From UBA11403 sp963784615 (lineage in GTDB: Bacteria > Pseudomonadota > Gammaproteobacteria > Legionellales > Legionellaceae): a stretch of 64,000 nt of DNA. Below are positions 24,919-32,905 of this stretch, one piece after another (the stretch's first letter is position 1; each line of letters begins with the position of its first letter). The notes below the pieces were generated by a model, which searched no databases, had not been told where the DNA came from, and saw only the letters and a list, made by a program, of their open reading frames with translations. The translations under genes were made by a program, and so were the position numbers. The stretch spans positions 62,001-126,000 of the forward strand of contig CAWASG010000001.1 in the NCBI GenBank assembly GCA_963784615.1, in the 5' to 3' direction.

Positions 24919-26914
24919 CAACCACACTAAACGATTCAACCTGAATATTGATTGGAATTTCATTCATCCCCAACACCGTTAAATGCGGCATCACCCGTTG
25001 TGTTAATTGCCTAATTTGACGGCGTAATAACGATGAGCATAATAAAACCGGCCGCTTTCGTTCGGCTATCATGCGTTCGACCTGTGTCGCCAACGACGTG
25101 ATAAAGCTTTCAGTCAGGCTTGGCTCTAATGCAAATTGCTGGTTGACAATACTGCCACTGAGTTTTTGCTCAAGATGGGGTGAGAGCGTTAATACCGGTA
25201 AATGGTTTGGTACTATCATCAGCTTTTGGCAGATTGGAATCGATAAACGTGCACGGACGAGTTCAGTTAATTGCACAGGATCCTGAATGGCTTTAGCGTG
25301 CTCTAATAGCACTTCAAGAATCGTCGAGAGAAAGCGTATCGAGACTTTTTCTTGTAATAAATGCTGTAAAATGCGCTGAACTTGTCCGAATGTTAACAGC
25401 GACGGGATGAGTTCATCACGGAGCGTCGTAAGAGCAGGTTGATTGAGTAAGGTTTCGGTTTCAGCACGCGTGAGTAAATCAGCTAAGTGAAGGTGGACAA
25501 CGTCACTCAAATGAGTCGTGAGTACCGTCAGAGGTTCGCATACGGTAAAGCCGGATTCACTGGCTGCGGTTTGCTGTTGAGGTTCAAGCCAGGTTGCAGG
25601 CAAGCCATAGCGTGGGTCGCGAACGTCTATTCCTTTCAATGGTTGTGTTTCAGTTTGTTGAGAGGAAATCGCCAGCACCTTATCCATATGCAGCTGATTA
25701 ACCCCAAGATGATTGCCTTGAATGCACAGCGCATAAAAGGGGTAATTCAATTTTTTCAGCGCGCGTAATTTAACATCCGGTATGACAAACCCCAATTCAT
25801 AGGCGAGGTGTTCGCGCAGTTGTTGAATCCGTTGCAACAAGGTTGATTCATGTTGTTGTAAGGTTTTGAATAACTCTGGATTCAATTGAATTTCGATGGG
25901 ATGGATGCGGATCTGTTCATACAGAGAGGTCTCTAACGGTTCACTCAACTCACTCTGCCGATGAGCGCGCATTGCATAGAGGGCGGCTAATACAAATAGG
26001 CACAAGATAAAGAGTACCGGAAAAACCGGAATGCCTTTTAAAAACAACAATGCCAACAACGTACAGCACACACCCCAGAGACTTTTGGGGTAAGCGGTAA
26101 TTTGCTTTGCGACTTCACTGCCAAGGTGTGCGTCCGTTGCGGCTCTTGTGACAATGATACCGGTTGCCAGCGAAATCGTGAGTGCCGGGATTTGTGTTAT
26201 CAAACCATCGCCCACGGTCAACAGGGAATAAGTATGCATCGAGTCAGCCAGGCTCATGCCTTTTTGTGCCATCCCAATGGCAAAGCCGCCAATGATATCG
26301 ACCAGAATAATTAACACGCCTGCAATGGCATCGCCTTTGACAAATTTACTCGCACCATCCATTGCACCATAAAAATTGGCTTCTTTTTCAATTTGTGATC
26401 GCCTGAATTTGGCCTCTGCTTGAGTAATCAGCCCCATATTTAAATCGGCATCAATACTCATTTGCTTGCCGGGCATACTATCGAGTGTGAAGCGAGCCGC
26501 AACTTCAGCAACGCGTTGCGCGCCGTTGGTAATGACAACGTATTGCACAATAATCAGAATGAAAAACACCACAAGCCCCATGACGTAATTGCCATGAATG
26601 ACGTATTCACCAATTGCACCAATCACACGACCGGCATCACCGTTTGATAAAATCAATCGTGTAGCGGAGACGTTCAACGCCAAACGAAAGAGCGTTGACA
26701 TGAGAAGTAGCGCGGGGAAGGTTGAAAAACTCAATGGTTTATCGGTGTAAAACGTCAGGAGTAAGATCGTGAGCGCCCAGCTGAAATTGGTGATGAACAG
26801 CACATCGAGTAAGCCTGCTGGGATAGGGATAAATAAAATCAGCAGAATGCCGGTGGCAAACATAATCATCACCAGTTCACTGCTTTGATTGAACCATCCA
26901 TTTTTCGGCATCAT
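24914..26914 (-). CDS. flhA: Flagellar type III export apparatus protein FlhA
   Basis: Inner-membrane nonameric export-gate protein that energises substrate translocation. About eight membrane helices lie in the first 320 residues. The conserved FHIPEP-type loop appears as SMPGKQMSIDADLNMGLITQ, followed by EAKFRRSQIEKEANFYGAMD and GASKFVKGDAIAGVLI. The cytoplasmic domain (about 345-666) includes GVNQLHMDKVLAISS and VEPLT-like blocks. At 666 residues it is a little shorter than E. coli FlhA (692). The first of two ATGs overlaps the flhB stop. Similar proteins exist in virulence-type III systems, but the neighbours flgF-I make it flagellar. Confidence 0.94.
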   Translation of the reverse strand: MMPKNGWFNQSSELVMIMFATGILLILFIPIPAGLLDVLFITNFSWALTILLLTFYTDKPLSFSTFPALLLMSTLFRLALNVSATRLILSNGDAGRVIGAIGEYVIHGNYVMGLVVFFILIIVQYVVITNGAQRVAEVAARFTLDSMPGKQMSIDADLNMGLITQAEAKFRRSQIEKEANFYGAMDGASKFVKGDAIAGVLIILVDIIGGFAIGMAQKGMSLADSMHTYSLLTVGDGLITQIPALTISLATGIIVTRAATDAHLGSEVAKQITAYPKSLWGVCCTLLALLFLKGIPVFPVLFILCLFVLAALYAMRAHRQSELSEPLETSLYEQIRIHPIEIQLNPELFKTLQQHESTLLQRIQQLREHLAYELGFVIPDVKLRALKKLNYPFYALCIQGNHLGVNQLHMDKVLAISSQQTETQPLKGIDVRDPRYGLPATWLEPQQQTAASESGFTVCEPLTVLTTHLSDVVHLHLADLLTRAETETLLNQPALTTLRDELIPSLLTFGQVQRILQHLLQEKVSIRFLSTILEVLLEHAKAIQDPVQLTELVRARLSIPICQKLMIVPNHLPVLTLSPHLEQKLSGSIVNQQFALEPSLTESFITSLATQVERMIAERKRPVLLCSSLLRRQIRQLTQRVMPHLTVLGMNEIPINIQVESFSVVG

Positions 26915-27963
26915 ACGCTGGCCTTTTGCCGATAAATATCACGAAAAATCGTTGCGACCATCGGAAAATGCTCGCGCTTGATCCATTGATTGATGTCGGA
27001 TGCTGCATACAGCATGCGCGCTAAGGATTTATTTTCAATCACTGGAATATGATATCTGGCGGCCATAAGTTTGACTTGTTGTACCGCCTCGCCGCGTACT
27101 TTGTACACCACCTTCGGCGCTGGCATAAGGCCTCTGTCATACTTCAGCACAACGGCCAAGTGCGTTGGATTGGTAATGACCACATCGGCTGTTTTGATAT
27201 TAACAAAAGATGCGGTTTTAAGCCGTTGCAACTGATGCAGTTGTTTGATTTTGAGTTTGATTTTCGGATCGCCTTCGCGTTGTCGATATTCGTCTTTAAT
27301 CTCTTGCTTGCTCATGCGATTGTCCTTGGCAAATTTCCATCGCGTGTAGAGTTTATCGAGCAGTGCGATGGTCAGCAGCAGGGTGATTAACTGCAACAAG
27401 ATTTTGGAAATCAGTCGCATGAATAACGAGAGAGATTCGGCGGGGGTGTGTTTCATCATGTTGAGGCAGGTTGATAATTCGTGTTTCAGGCTGAGCGCTA
27501 AAAGAAGACAAGCCATGCCTAATTTCAACGTATTTTTAGCGGCATCAAACAGGATTTTAGAAGAGAATAAACGCTTGCATCCGTCGACGATATTCAAGCG
27601 TTTAAAATCGGGTGCAAGTGGTGTGAATGAAAAGACAAATCCCGTTTGCGTGAGGGTAGACAGCACAATGATGATGACACCTGCTAAAGCAAACGGTAAC
27701 CATAACGACATCAACGTGGATAATAAAACATGTTGCAATTGAATCACGGTGTCGAGGTTAAACGATAGTCGCGTATTCAGTAACAACAAACGCGCGGCCC
27801 ATACTTTCATTTGCATCAGAACCGAGGGCCATAAGGCGCCAGCGACCGCGAGCATGAGCATGAGAAAAACCGAAGTATTCAGCTCGATACTTTTGCTGAC
27901 CCGGCCTTGTTCTTTGCCTTTTTTTAATTTATAGGCAGTGGCTTTTTCGGTTTTTTCACTCAT
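26911..27963 (-). CDS. flhB: Flagellar type III export switch protein FlhB
   Basis: Membrane export component whose cytoplasmic tail self-cleaves to switch substrates from rod/hook to filament. The start at 27963 gives MSEKTEKATAYKLKKGKEQG, the family N-terminus (E.TE.AT..K...A), and overlaps the fliR stop by ATGA. The 10 extra upstream residues are read from fliR. Four membrane segments lie at about 25-200. The autocleavage motif NPTH is intact in VVITNPTHLAVVLKYDR, so switching should work. The length is 350 residues. Confidence 0.94.
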   Translation of the reverse strand: MSEKTEKATAYKLKKGKEQGRVSKSIELNTSVFLMLMLAVAGALWPSVLMQMKVWAARLLLLNTRLSFNLDTVIQLQHVLLSTLMSLWLPFALAGVIIIVLSTLTQTGFVFSFTPLAPDFKRLNIVDGCKRLFSSKILFDAAKNTLKLGMACLLLALSLKHELSTCLNMMKHTPAESLSLFMRLISKILLQLITLLLTIALLDKLYTRWKFAKDNRMSKQEIKDEYRQREGDPKIKLKIKQLHQLQRLKTASFVNIKTADVVITNPTHLAVVLKYDRGLMPAPKVVYKVRGEAVQQVKLMAARYHIPVIENKSLARMLYAASDINQWIKREHFPMVATIFRDIYRQKASV

Positions 27964-28715
27964 GACATCACCTGCGTGAGTGTTTGAAAACACACTTGAA
28001 ATCCCTTTTGCATCATAGGGTTAATATCATTAAGGAGAAGGCAAAACACCAGTAATCCCAGCATGATTTTAATCGGTAAGGTGAGAAAATAAATACTGAT
28101 TTGTGGCATGTTTCGCGTGAGGACAGCGCCTGACACATCAACGATCATGAGACTGATGATAATCGGGCTTGCCAGCATAAGCGCAAATGAAAACATGAAC
28201 GAACATTGTTGCACAATCGGCACAAAGCCGTTAAACAGTGCGCATTGCCCCGGTGTGATGAGTTTGAATGACAGGACGAGCGCTTGTAAGAGTTGATGAT
28301 GTCCATCTAAGGCAAAAAAGAATAAGACCCCCAGCATCACAAGTAAGCGACCACTGAGGGGTTCATGTGAGTGGTCAGACGGATTTAGAATAGCCAGTGA
28401 ATTCAACCCCATTTGCGTATCAATAAGTTGACCGGCGATTTGAAAGACGGCAAAGGCTGCATAAAGACTTAGCGAGAGTATCAGCCCATTGCATAATTCT
28501 GCGAATCCACCCAAAACGAGCGATATCTCATTGAAAGGTGGGGGTGCCGATGGTAAATGACCTACAATCAGCATACTGAGCATCAGCACCAGCAAGAGAC
28601 GGGCATGAATCGGTAATAATCGAATGGCTTCAATCGGTGACAACAATAAAACTGTGCCCAGGCGAATGGCAACTAAAAACGTTTCCGTGAGGGGCTTAAC
28701 GGCAATCGTTATCAT
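27960..28715 (-). CDS. fliR: Flagellar type III export protein FliR
   Basis: Part of the export pore (FliP5-FliQ4-FliR1). The 251-residue protein is a series of hydrophobic helices. Family features are AIRLLPIHARLLLVLMLSML and the segment QIAGQLIDTQMGLNSLAILN, with NP following. It overlaps fliQ and flhB by 4 bases each, showing tight co-translation. FliP, which should precede fliQ, is not in the window. Confidence 0.93.
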   Translation of the reverse strand: MITIAVKPLTETFLVAIRLGTVLLLSPIEAIRLLPIHARLLLVLMLSMLIVGHLPSAPPPFNEISLVLGGFAELCNGLILSLSLYAAFAVFQIAGQLIDTQMGLNSLAILNPSDHSHEPLSGRLLVMLGVLFFFALDGHHQLLQALVLSFKLITPGQCALFNGFVPIVQQCSFMFSFALMLASPIIISLMIVDVSGAVLTRNMPQISIYFLTLPIKIMLGLLVFCLLLNDINPMMQKGFQVCFQTLTQVMS

Positions 28716-28981
28716 CCAAGCGCCTCGGGGATGTGGATAATCGTTTGGCGCGCAAAATCAACCATCAAATGTAGCATCCAGCCGCCACACAGCATCAACA
28801 TCAAGATAACCGTAAGAATTTTTGGTGCAACGCTGAGGGTGGAGTCTTGAATTTGTGTGACGACTTGTAATATCGAGACAATCAAACCACACAACAAAGC
28901 CGCTAAAATAATCGGCGAAGAAATCAGCAGGGCATTCCAGAGGAGTTGTTTAGATAAATAAAGTGCAAGATCATTTGACAT
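28712..28981 (-). CDS. fliQ: Flagellar type III export protein FliQ
   Basis: Small two-helix subunit of the export pore. The protein is 89 residues and contains the typical IILAALLCGLIVSILQVVTQ and IQDSTLSVAPKILTVILML segments. It is the first recognised gene of the cluster. AAAGGATAATG gives a ribosome site. The ATG overlaps the TAA of a short open frame running from 29100 to 28981, which has no start codon and no known relative and could be the tail of a lost upstream gene. Confidence 0.92.
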   Translation of the reverse strand: MSNDLALYLSKQLLWNALLISSPIILAALLCGLIVSILQVVTQIQDSTLSVAPKILTVILMLMLCGGWMLHLMVDFARQTIIHIPEALG

Positions 28982-29352
28982 TATCCTTTTTCCCTTTTGT
29001 TATTCTTCGTATAATCCTTGAACCCTTGCTCAAAAGCTTCTAATTTGAGTTTTGAGGCGCTAATTAAAGCAAAAAGAAATTGATTGATCAAGCTGTAATT
29101 TCAGAGTGTTTTTATTAGAAGCGGTATTGTTCGATTTCATTCAGGAAAATGGCTTGGTTACTTCACATTCTCATGCAAAAAATATAATGATCACTCCCCT
29201 GAAATTTTAAAGAGAGCCGTTGGCCGAATCGTGCTGTTCGCTTTTTTATTAATCAAAGAATGCTTGTTTAGAGCCCGATCAGAGACGAAAGTGTTGTATA
29301 TTTGGCTATTTTGATTTACAATGTCACTCTTTTAGTCGTTGAGAGATCAATT
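28982..29352. other. Intergenic region between fliQ (-) and the acidic-protein gene (+)
   Basis: This AT-rich 371-base gap between divergent transcripts must hold both promoters. I cannot pick out a convincing sigma-28 or sigma-54 flagellar promoter. On the minus strand three short open stretches in different frames (for example one ending NEIEQYRF and the one ending KNNKREKG right at fliQ) suggest a decayed gene. No fliP or fliO similarity could be seen by eye. Confidence 0.4.
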
Positions 29353-29847
29353 ATGGGTATTCAATTAGCAGTGGCAGCACTTACCGAACTTAAAGATACC
29401 ATGGAGCGCGGGTGCTTTCTTTTAGAGAAAGAGATTAACGGTGAGAATCTTTTAGAGCTTATAGAGTTGGCTGCTTCGTTAGAAGAGATAATCCAGTATC
29501 ATGATACTCAAATCGCACTTGCCCTTGAGCAAAAGAGTACTTATGAAAGCACACAACATTCTGATGATATCAATGAAATAAATGACTTACTTAAGACGGT
29601 TGTTAAGCAATTTGAAGATAAATTAACACTCTGTTTGGATAGTATATCTGAATTAGCGTTATCATCAGGCTTATCTTCAGACGCGGATGATGATAATGAT
29701 GATATTGAGGTAGAGACAGCTGGAATTCTTCCTGCTTATTCATATGCTAAAAAAGGAACTTTCGCGTTCTTCCCCGTTCCTGAAACGGAAGCTGTTACAG
29801 TTGTTGATAGCTTACAATATAAAGTAAATAATATGCTGGGTTGTTAA
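29353..29847 (+). CDS. Acidic hypothetical protein
   Basis: This is an unrecognised 164-residue protein. ATG 29353 follows GAGAG at 29341-29345. The longer frame from 29302 has no such site. The N-terminal 100 residues are helix-forming with many Leu/Glu (LTELKDTMERGCFLLEKEIN and IELAASLEEIIQYHDTQIAL), likely a helical bundle or coiled coil. A very acidic linker DADDDNDDIEVETAG follows at about 111-125, then about 40 residues with aromatic and Pro content. There is no signal peptide or membrane helix. Such acidic, helical, single-gene proteins are common in Legionellales accessory loci, but nothing specific can be claimed. Confidence 0.7.
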   Translation: MGIQLAVAALTELKDTMERGCFLLEKEINGENLLELIELAASLEEIIQYHDTQIALALEQKSTYESTQHSDDINEINDLLKTVVKQFEDKLTLCLDSISELALSSGLSSDADDDNDDIEVETAGILPAYSYAKKGTFAFFPVPETEAVTVVDSLQYKVNNMLGC

Positions 29848-29903
29848 GAGCAGCAACTCAAACTATGGTTCACAGGCCATTTAGTTAAAGAAATATGATT
29901 GAT

Positions 29904-30006
29904 GTACGCGTAGGTTGGTAGGTTGGTGCGTAGGTTGGGTTGAGCGAGAGCGAAGCCCAACAAAACCGCTCGTGTTGGGCTTCGCTCTCGCTCAACCCAA
30001 CCTACG
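29904..30006. repeat. Family A palindromic repeat, copy 4 (GAGAGCG subtype)
   Basis: GTAGGTTGGTAGGTTGGTGC and GTAGGTTGGGTTGAGCGAGA begin the left side, and the reverse complement arm ends in CAACCCAACCTACGTCC. The centre is AAAACCGCTCGTG. It lies between the acidic-protein gene and the LysE exporter. Confidence 0.9.
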
Positions 30007-30066
30007 TCCGATTATTTCCCTGAACTTAATGGCAGTTTTGTCTAATTCCAAATGAGAGGATGATTT

Positions 30067-30675
30067 ATGTTTGAGTTTTTAACGATTACCCTCATTATTC
30101 TTCTTGCAACGATCTCTCCTGGGCCTGATTTTGCGATTGTTTCCCGCAATGCGCTGCGTTATAACTATAAAATGGGGCTAGTCACTGCGTTGGGGATTGG
30201 CTGTGGCACGTTATTTCATTCTATTTATTGTATTTTAGGCCTTGCCATCATTATCTCCCGCTCCCTGTTCTTATTTACGGTCATCAAATACATCGGTGCA
30301 GCGTATTTGATTTATCTTGGGATCAAGGGGCTTCTTGAGAAAAAAACCAGTACTGAGTCAGATAATCTCGAATCGTCTGATGGTTTGACAACGCTTCAGG
30401 CATTCCGTCAGGGACTGTTGTGTACTATGTTTAATCCAAAGGCCATTATGTTTTTTCTGGCTTTTTTCACTATCATCGTTAAACCTACGATGCCGTTTGT
30501 TGTGCAAGCCAGTTATTCGATAGAAATCATGTTGATTGATTTTATCTGGTTTGTTGGGGTTTCTTATCTTTTCTCTCATCAAAAAATAAAATCCGCGCTG
30601 GGCAACGGCTTGCATTATGTGACGAAAGTTTGCGGCGGTGCATTGATTATGTTTGGTTTGAAAATCGTAGCGTAG
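30067..30675 (+). CDS. LysE/RhtB family amino-acid exporter
   Basis: Inner-membrane transporter of the LysE superfamily, which exports amino acids or homoserine lactones. The protein is 202 residues with six hydrophobic segments. The hallmark TISPGPDFAIVSRNALRYNY (family motif SPGPD) is at residues 16-35, and AYLIYLGIKGLL and LCTMFNPKAIMFFLAFF follow in their typical places. GAGAGGA at 30054-30060 is the ribosome site. Its TAG stop (30673-30675) lies in GCGTAGGGTGGGTGTAGGTT, that is, at the start of a degenerate family A repeat. The substrate cannot be told from sequence. Confidence 0.9.
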   Translation: MFEFLTITLIILLATISPGPDFAIVSRNALRYNYKMGLVTALGIGCGTLFHSIYCILGLAIIISRSLFLFTVIKYIGAAYLIYLGIKGLLEKKTSTESDNLESSDGLTTLQAFRQGLLCTMFNPKAIMFFLAFFTIIVKPTMPFVVQASYSIEIMLIDFIWFVGVSYLFSHQKIKSALGNGLHYVTKVCGGALIMFGLKIVA

Positions 30676-30714
30676 GGTGGGTGTAGGTTGGGCTTCGCTC
30701 AACCTAACCTACGT
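30672..30714. repeat. Family A repeat, copy 5 (degenerate minimal form)
   Basis: GTAGGTTGGGCTTCGCTCAA and CCTAACCTACGTCC form a reduced palindrome that retains only the tips of the family A arms. It fills the gap between the convergent LysE (+) and barrel (-) genes and provides the LysE stop codon. Confidence 0.75.
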
Positions 30715-30732
30715 CCGATTAATTTCCTTAAA

Positions 30733-31461
30733 TTAAACGCTGACTTGAATTCCTACCAATACGGCATTAACGCTTGGGTTTTGCAGGTTGTTATTAAACG
30801 TAATCGTTCCATGAGTCGCGTCAATAGTTCCCTTTGTTGAAGTACTTGAACCGAAGGCATGTAAATAAGAAAGCGTGACGGCCCAGTTGCTATCGAAGTT
30901 ATAAGCACCACCAATCTTTATTTCTGGTAAAGCCGCAGTATGGTGAACTGATTCTTTGTAGACGGCCTGCAATGGAAGAAGGAACGTCAAATCCGATGTG
31001 GTTTCTGTGGTTCTGGTTAATACTAATGCACCGGCTTTAAGATATACACTCCAATCTAGGTCAGTATAAGCAACGCCTGCTAACGCATCAAAACCACTCA
31101 GGGTATGTTTAACGTTTAAAGTACCCAGGCCTAAAGATGCAGAATTAGGGCTGTGTGTGGTGCGACCATAGAGCCCATAACCAATTTCACTGCTAACAGC
31201 AAATTCTTCAGTTACCGCTCTTAACATCCCAGCACTGAGAACCCCTGCATAACTGGTATTATTTTCCTTGGAGCCAAATTGGCCATTTCCTCCTGTCACA
31301 GCGTAATTAAACCCCTTGAGCTGATTTCCAGCCCAGCCGCCTTCTAAAAGGAAAAAAGATGATAAGCAGGGGACTGATTCGGTCGCACCCATAGCACCAG
31401 CATGAACAGAAGCACCACATGATACAGCGGCGAGGAGTGTTAACATGGATATTTTTTTCAT
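30733..31461 (-). CDS. Outer-membrane beta-barrel protein (opacity/Legionella OMP-like)
   Basis: The protein is 242 residues from the ATG at 31461. A 15-residue N-terminal extension is possible but unlikely. The signal peptide MKKISMLTLLAAVSCGASVHA has cleavage after VHA. The mature chain alternates hydrophobic and polar residues in amphipathic strands (VSSEIGYGLYGRTTH, WAVTLSYLHAFGSS, FDALAGVAYTDLDWSVYLKA), about eight strands, and ends in an aromatic-free LVGIQVSV where outer-membrane proteins usually carry a terminal Phe/Tyr, a small oddity. It is likely an 8-stranded barrel surface protein. The function is not assigned. Confidence 0.75.
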   Translation of the reverse strand: MKKISMLTLLAAVSCGASVHAGAMGATESVPCLSSFFLLEGGWAGNQLKGFNYAVTGGNGQFGSKENNTSYAGVLSAGMLRAVTEEFAVSSEIGYGLYGRTTHSPNSASLGLGTLNVKHTLSGFDALAGVAYTDLDWSVYLKAGALVLTRTTETTSDLTFLLPLQAVYKESVHHTAALPEIKIGGAYNFDSNWAVTLSYLHAFGSSTSTKGTIDATHGTITFNNNLQNPSVNAVLVGIQVSV

Positions 31462-31552
31462 GGTTTTAATACTCGTTTTTAAGTTAGAAAAATTCAGGGT
31501 CTCCAAGTTAAAACAGTTCTCAAAAAATTGCTAGTGTCTGCTTTATTTAATT

Positions 31553-31777
31553 TTACATTGATAACGCAGTTTTTCCCTTCTCGGATCGGGAAATCATCTC
31601 GGAAGGCATAACGATTTCTTTGATGCTATCAATGGTATAAGAGCAGTCGCAAAACGCTTCTGTACCAAGCCTATCCTCAAGCAAGCGAACGACATTGACA
31701 TGCCCGCAAATGATGGCTATATGTAATGGTGAACACGAAGATATGAGTTCCGCTCGTTCTTGGAACAGTGAGCGTGC
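31553..31777 (-). pseudogene. Ankyrin-repeat gene remnant (C-terminal fragment)
   Basis: Minus-strand frame open from a TGA at 31778-31780 to a TAA at 31553. It has no useful start codon. It reads CSPLHIAIICGHVNVVRLLE (a textbook ankyrin helix pair, SPLHxAxxxGHxxVVxLL) and then a tail ending GKTALSM. It lies just outside the Mu/Tn7-like module and looks like the truncated end of an ankyrin protein gene. The fragment could be debris of an insertion. The intact ankyrin gene at 35108 has its own plausible C-terminus, so linking the two is not proven. Confidence 0.6.
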
Positions 31778-31866
31778 TCACGCAATTTGATGGTCAGTTT
31801 TACACGATAATTGATGGTTGCAATGCGCCATAAAATGCACAGCCTCCCTGCTGTATTTTTTCCAGA

Positions 31867-32055
31867 TTAGAAAGGTGGATTATCCTCCTTCATATTAATA
31901 TCAGCCATGGTTCCAATGACTGATTCTCGATAATAACGTTCTATTTGATGATGGTAATGCTCACCAAACGCAACCATCAGTGCATAAAAGAAATCCTGCA
32001 CATTGACCGCTGCTTCATCGGTGAGTGTCGGTGCTTCAATGACTAAATATTTCAT
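31867..32055 (-). CDS. Small transposon-associated protein
   Basis: The protein is 62 residues from ATG 32055, beginning MKYLVIEAPTLTDEAAVNVQ. The frame stays open upstream inside the ATPase gene but without a ribosome site. It is an acidic, helical protein with a short hydrophobic stretch. It follows the ATPase by 13 bases and is probably part of the transposition operon. The role is unknown. Confidence 0.6.
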   Translation of the reverse strand: MKYLVIEAPTLTDEAAVNVQDFFYALMVAFGEHYHHQIERYYRESVIGTMADINMKEDNPPF

Positions 32056-32068
32056 CGCTTTCTCCCGA

Positions 32069-32905
32069 TTAAGCTTTTTTTCGTTTGTTTGATGAGACCG
32101 AAGTGGTGAAACACTCAAAATACAACTGCTCATCCAATTGTGGACGCTCAAGGCGTGCGGCCATATCCAGCAGTTCCCCAGACATGTTGCAAAGGATCCG
32201 ACTGTTTCCGGCTGCGTGTTCACAAAGGGTGTTTATCAGCCCTGTCGTCATTAGCCCAGGGTTGCCAGCGTGTTCCAATAGATGTTGCAGCGTTTGGGTT
32301 AACTGCTCAATGCTGGCGTGTTCTGTGAGCAGGCGGATCCGAATACGACTACCCAAAGGCATCAGATCGTCGCGGCGTAGTTTATCATTTAATCTTTGAT
32401 CACCAGCCAGAATGACGCTGAGCAAGTTACGTGAGTCAAATTGCATACTGGTCAGTAACCGTAGTTCACTTAAGACTTCTGGCGACATTTCCTGTGCCTC
32501 GTCAATGATAAGCACTGGGCGTAACAAGGTGCTATCAACGTGAGTGAGCCATCGTTCGCGTAAATTTTTGAAGCCACCCCAACGATTGCTGGCCGTAAGT
32601 GGCACACAAAAAACATCCCCCAGTTCACGATAAAAATCAGCAAGCCTTGAGTTAGCATGACTGATGACGCCGATCTGCGCATCACGCACGCGTGTAAGGC
32701 GTGAAGCCAAAACGCGCAAGGCAACACTTTTACCTGTGCCAGGATCACCGCTCACTAAAGCAAAACCACCTTCACGAAGTAATGATTGCTCAACACGCCA
32801 GCAAAAATTCTCGAGCTTTGGGTAAATGCACAAGGCTTCTACGGGGATATCCGAGATGAATGGATTGTATTTTAGACCATAAAGAGCCAGTAGTTTTTTA
32901 CTCAT
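32069..32905 (-). CDS. ExeA-family AAA ATPase of transposon (TniB/MuB-like)
   Basis: ATP-dependent target selector or transposase activator. The protein is 278 residues. The N-terminus LYGLKYNPFISDIP has the typical ExeA/GspA-like YGLxxxPF start. Walker A is SGDPGTGKSVALRVLASRLT and Walker B is PVLIIDEAQEMSPEVLSELR. A sensor segment LSVILAGDQRL and an arginine-rich RIRIRLLTEH follow. The first 8 bases overlap the transposase end, so the two are co-translated. Confidence 0.85.
   Translation of the reverse strand: MSKKLLALYGLKYNPFISDIPVEALCIYPKLENFCWRVEQSLLREGGFALVSGDPGTGKSVALRVLASRLTRVRDAQIGVISHANSRLADFYRELGDVFCVPLTASNRWGGFKNLRERWLTHVDSTLLRPVLIIDEAQEMSPEVLSELRLLTSMQFDSRNLLSVILAGDQRLNDKLRRDDLMPLGSRIRIRLLTEHASIEQLTQTLQHLLEHAGNPGLMTTGLINTLCEHAAGNSRILCNMSGELLDMAARLERPQLDEQLYFECFTTSVSSNKRKKA

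Noticed and set aside
24767..24982. Lys/Gly-rich peptide frame over repeat B4
   Set aside because: It is a product of the purine tract (GKGKGKG) and not a gene.
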